64,000 nt of DNA from Burkholderia sp. USMB20 (lineage in GTDB: Bacteria; Pseudomonadota; Gammaproteobacteria; Burkholderiales; Burkholderiaceae): NCBI RefSeq assembly GCF_000949135.2, contig NZ_JTAN02000013.1:124001-188000 (forward strand). The letters are read 5' to 3'. A model generated the notes under the pieces. The model was not told the DNA's origin, did no database searches, and saw only the letters and a list, made by a program, of their open reading frames with translations. Below are positions 62,018-64,000 of the stretch, one piece after another. The position numbers and the translations under genes were made by a program. Every line of letters starts with the position of its first letter. Positions within the stretch are counted from its first letter, which is position 1.

Positions 62018-63271
62018 ATGGCACTCATCGTACACAAATACGGCGGCACTTCGATGGGCTCGGTCGAGCGCATCAAGAACGTCGCGAAACGCGTCGCAAA
62101 ATGGCATCAGGCCGGGCACCAGATGGTGGTCGTGCCGTCCGCGATGTCCGGCGAAACCAACCGTCTGCTCGGTCTCGCGAAAGAGATTTCGAGCCAGCCG
62201 AGCCCGCGTGAGCTCGACATGATCGCGTCGACCGGCGAGCAGGTCAGCGTCGGCCTGCTGTCGATCGCGCTGCAGGAAATCGGCGTCGAGGCCGTGAGCT
62301 ATGCCGGCTGGCAAGTGCCGATCAAGACGGACAGCGCGTTCACGAAGGCGCGCATTCACTCGATCGACGACGAGCGCGTGAAGGCCGATCTGAACGCCGG
62401 CAAGGTCGTGATCATCACGGGCTTCCAGGGCGTCGATCCGGACGGCCACATCACGACGCTGGGCCGCGGCGGCTCGGACACGTCGGCGGTGGCGGTCGCG
62501 GCCGCGCTGGATGCCGAAGAGTGCCTGATCTATACGGACGTCGACGGCGTCTACACGACCGACCCGCGCGTGGTCGAAGAGGCGCGACGCCTCGATCGCG
62601 TGACGTTCGAGGAAATGCTGGAAATGGCCAGCCTCGGCTCGAAGGTCCTGCAGATCCGCTCGGTCGAATTCGCCGGCAAATACCAGGTGAAGACGCGCGT
62701 GCTGTCGAGCCTGACCGATCCGCTGATTGCGCTCGACGAAGAAATGCGCTCGGGCACCCTGATTACTTTTGAAGAAGACGAGACCATGGAAAAGGCAGTC
62801 ATTTCCGGCATCGCGTTCCAGCGCGACGAAGCACGCATTGCGGTGATGGGCGTGCCCGACAAGCCGGGCATCGCGTATCAGATCCTCGGCCCGGTCGCCG
62901 ATGCGAACGTCGACGTCGACATGATCATCCAGAACCAGAGCGTCGAAGGGAAGACGGACTTCACGTTCACGGTCGGCCGCGGCGACTACCAGAAGGCGAT
63001 GGACATCCTCACCAACCAGGTGCAGGGCCATGTGAGCGCCGAGCGCGTGCAGGGCGACCCGAAGGTGTCGAAGGTGTCGGTCGTCGGCGTCGGCATGCGT
63101 TCGCACGTGGGCGTCGCGAGCAAGATGTTCCGCACGCTGTCGGAAGAGGGCATCAACATCCAGATGATCTCGACGTCCGAAATCAAGATTTCGGTGCTGA
63201 TCGACGAGAAATACATGGAGCTGGCCGTCCGCGCGCTGCACAAGGCATTCGAACTCGACCAGGCCGCGTGA
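62018..63271 (+). CDS. lysC: Aspartate kinase
   Basis: A 417-residue kinase for the first step of the aspartate family (lysine, threonine, methionine, DAP). KYGGTSMGS (6-14) is the kinase signature, followed by [13 protein letters not shown] and [13 protein letters not shown]. Two ACT regulatory domains cover about 265-417 ([36 protein letters not shown]). This is the alpha2beta2-type length, but only one start is likely used. In Burkholderia it is expected to be feedback inhibited; that is inference. The start is the ATG at 62018, although the frame is open from 61856. Confidence 0.96.
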   Translation: MALIVHKYGGTSMGSVERIKNVAKRVAKWHQAGHQMVVVPSAMSGETNRLLGLAKEISSQPSPRELDMIASTGEQVSVGLLSIALQEIGVEAVSYAGWQVPIKTDSAFTKARIHSIDDERVKADLNAGKVVIITGFQGVDPDGHITTLGRGGSDTSAVAVAAALDAEECLIYTDVDGVYTTDPRVVEEARRLDRVTFEEMLEMASLGSKVLQIRSVEFAGKYQVKTRVLSSLTDPLIALDEEMRSGTLITFEEDETMEKAVISGIAFQRDEARIAVMGVPDKPGIAYQILGPVADANVDVDMIIQNQSVEGKTDFTFTVGRGDYQKAMDILTNQVQGHVSAERVQGDPKVSKVSVVGVGMRSHVGVASKMFRTLSEEGINIQMISTSEIKISVLIDEKYMELAVRALHKAFELDQAA

Positions 63272-63382
63272 ATTTTTTCGTGATGCATTGAAGAAAATGC
63301 ATCACGGAAATTGACGCACGGTTCGAAACCCTATATTATCTCGTTCTCGTCGCACTGCCTCCCTGGTGCGAGCGAAAGTTTG

Positions 63383-63476
63383 GGAGACGTGGCCGAGAGG
63401 TCGAAGGCACTCCCCTGCTAAGGGAGCATCTGGGCCAAAACCTGGATCGAGGGTTCGAATCCCTCCGTCTCCGCCA
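63383..63476 (+). tRNA. tRNA-Ser (anticodon GCU)
   Basis: A class-II tRNA with a long variable arm. Acceptor strands GGAGACG (63383-63389) and CGTCTCC (63466-63472) pair perfectly, the discriminator is G, and CCA is encoded at 63474-63476. The anticodon stem CTCCC/GGGAG encloses CT-GCT-AA, giving anticodon GCU at 63417-63419. The T loop GGTTCGAATCC is canonical. Confidence 0.97.
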
Positions 63477-63487
63477 AAAGCGGTGAC

Positions 63488-63523
63488 AAAGCCCCGCAAG
63501 TTCTCGGACTTGCGGGGCTTTTT
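63488..63523 (+). terminator. Intrinsic terminator after tRNA-Ser
   Basis: AAAGCCCCGCAAGT and ACTTGCGGGGCTTT pair over 14 bp around a 6-base loop, followed by a T run. It lies 11 bases after the CCA end. Confidence 0.93.
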
Positions 63524-63660
63524 CTTTTCCGGCGTCGTTTCCGCACGCGCCGCCGGCGCCACGCTTCGTCCGGACAGCCAATCAATGCTCGACTCGAGCG
63601 GCGCTCATGCGCTAAATAGGCGTATCGCCTCGCGCGGCTCAATCGGGAGTTCCGGCACGC

Positions 63661-64000
63661 ATGCATTCCGTACTGACCATCCTTTCGCACCGTCCCGTCG
63701 ACGGGCTCGTCGACAATCACGAACGTTACGCGCGGGCCCACGGCTACCGGCACGCGATCGTCGACGGCACGCACGTGTACGGCGAGCGCCAGCAGGTGCT
63801 GCACAAGTACCACGCGATCATCGCGCAGCTCGTCGCGATGGAGCAGGGCGCGTTGCTGCTCGTGCTCGATCCGTTCTCGGTCGTGTTCGGCCAGCATGCG
63901 TTGCCGGCCGTCGCGGACGGTTATGACGCGATCGTCACGACGCAGACCTCGAAGTCGTCGTTGCCCGCCGCGAGCGGCATGATCTTTCGTAACGTGCCCG
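63661..64000 (+). CDS. Possible glycosyltransferase, N-terminal part (cut by window edge)
   Basis: An ATG at 63661 opens a frame of 113 codons to the window end. It begins MHSVLTILSHRPVDGLVDNH. The region DNHERYARAHGYRHAIVDG followed by KYHAIIAQL and LLLVLDPFSVVF resembles the N-terminal part of GT-A glycosyltransferases of the GT34 type, in which a Tyr-Ala-His-Gly-Tyr stretch and a DxD-like site occur; here the acidic site would be the Asp in VLDPFS. The call is tentative, because most of the gene is outside. It begins about 140 bp after the tRNA terminator. Confidence 0.5.
   Translation, partial: MHSVLTILSHRPVDGLVDNHERYARAHGYRHAIVDGTHVYGERQQVLHKYHAIIAQLVAMEQGALLLVLDPFSVVFGQHALPAVADGYDAIVTTQTSKSSLPAASGMIFRNVP

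Noticed and set aside
63302-63562. Reverse-strand open frame across the tRNA (reading GGDGGIRTLDPGF)
   Set aside because: This is the well-known spurious protein translated from the antisense of tRNA-Ser genes.

Overview
The window looks like a core stretch of chromosome 1 of a Burkholderia species, most likely of the B. cepacia complex. The support is very high GC, a beta-proteobacterial gene order (isc cluster; recJ-prfB-lysS; pyrG-kdsA-eno-ftsB; dapA-bamC), tryptophanyl-tRNA synthetase with the long insertion, and many GTG/TTG starts. The species is inferred, since no database search was possible. About 60 genes are packed in short operons, almost all housekeeping.

Layout. 1-3.3 kb: an IclR regulator (cut by the left edge) divergent from a lactate-utilisation pair (lutA, lutB; no lutC beside them) and a small exported peptide. 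3.4-9.9 kb: a low-Mr tyrosine phosphatase, then a complete iron-sulfur cluster operon iscR-iscS-iscU-iscA-hscB-hscA-fdx-iscX, preceded by two tandem IscR sites and carrying an intrinsic terminator between iscA and hscB. 10-16.8 kb (leftward): glycine-zipper protein, lysS, prfB (with its programmed +1 frameshift), recJ and an RpfE-like gene. 17-22.4 kb (rightward): lolC-lolD, tatD, comEC. Then a 49-bp tandem repeat, a hydrolase, and pyrG-kdsA-eno-ftsB to 28 kb. 28-30.1 kb (leftward): lipoprotein, hslO, gamma-carbonic-anhydrase-like protein. 30.2-39.4 kb (rightward): a frameshifted DUF455 ferritin-like gene, hydrolase, PHP protein, yciO, M50 protease, trpS, methyltransferase, dapA, bamC, beta-lactamase-fold protein. 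39.5-45.7 kb: Ala/Ser-rich lipoprotein, RoxA-like oxygenase, SlyD-like PPIase, exported phosphoesterase, mutS.

45.8-48.9 kb is the only stretch with an accessory look: a leftward DUF2946 - outer-membrane-like protein - CopC set, with an AraC regulator upstream. Both exported proteins are predicted to start with histidine after signal-peptide removal, which suggests periplasmic copper handling. From 49 kb on: FAD oxidoreductase, suhB, trmJ, cysE, lpxH-ppiB-ppiA-TPR, cysS, a 3-methyladenine glycosylase with a basic tail, accA, tilS, lysC, tRNA-Ser(GCU), and the start of a possible glycosyltransferase cut by the right edge.

I found no CRISPR array, insertion sequence, prophage, toxin-antitoxin or obvious new defence system. 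The best leads are the copper operon, the 49-bp intergenic repeat, the disrupted DUF455 gene, and regulatory details of the isc operon.
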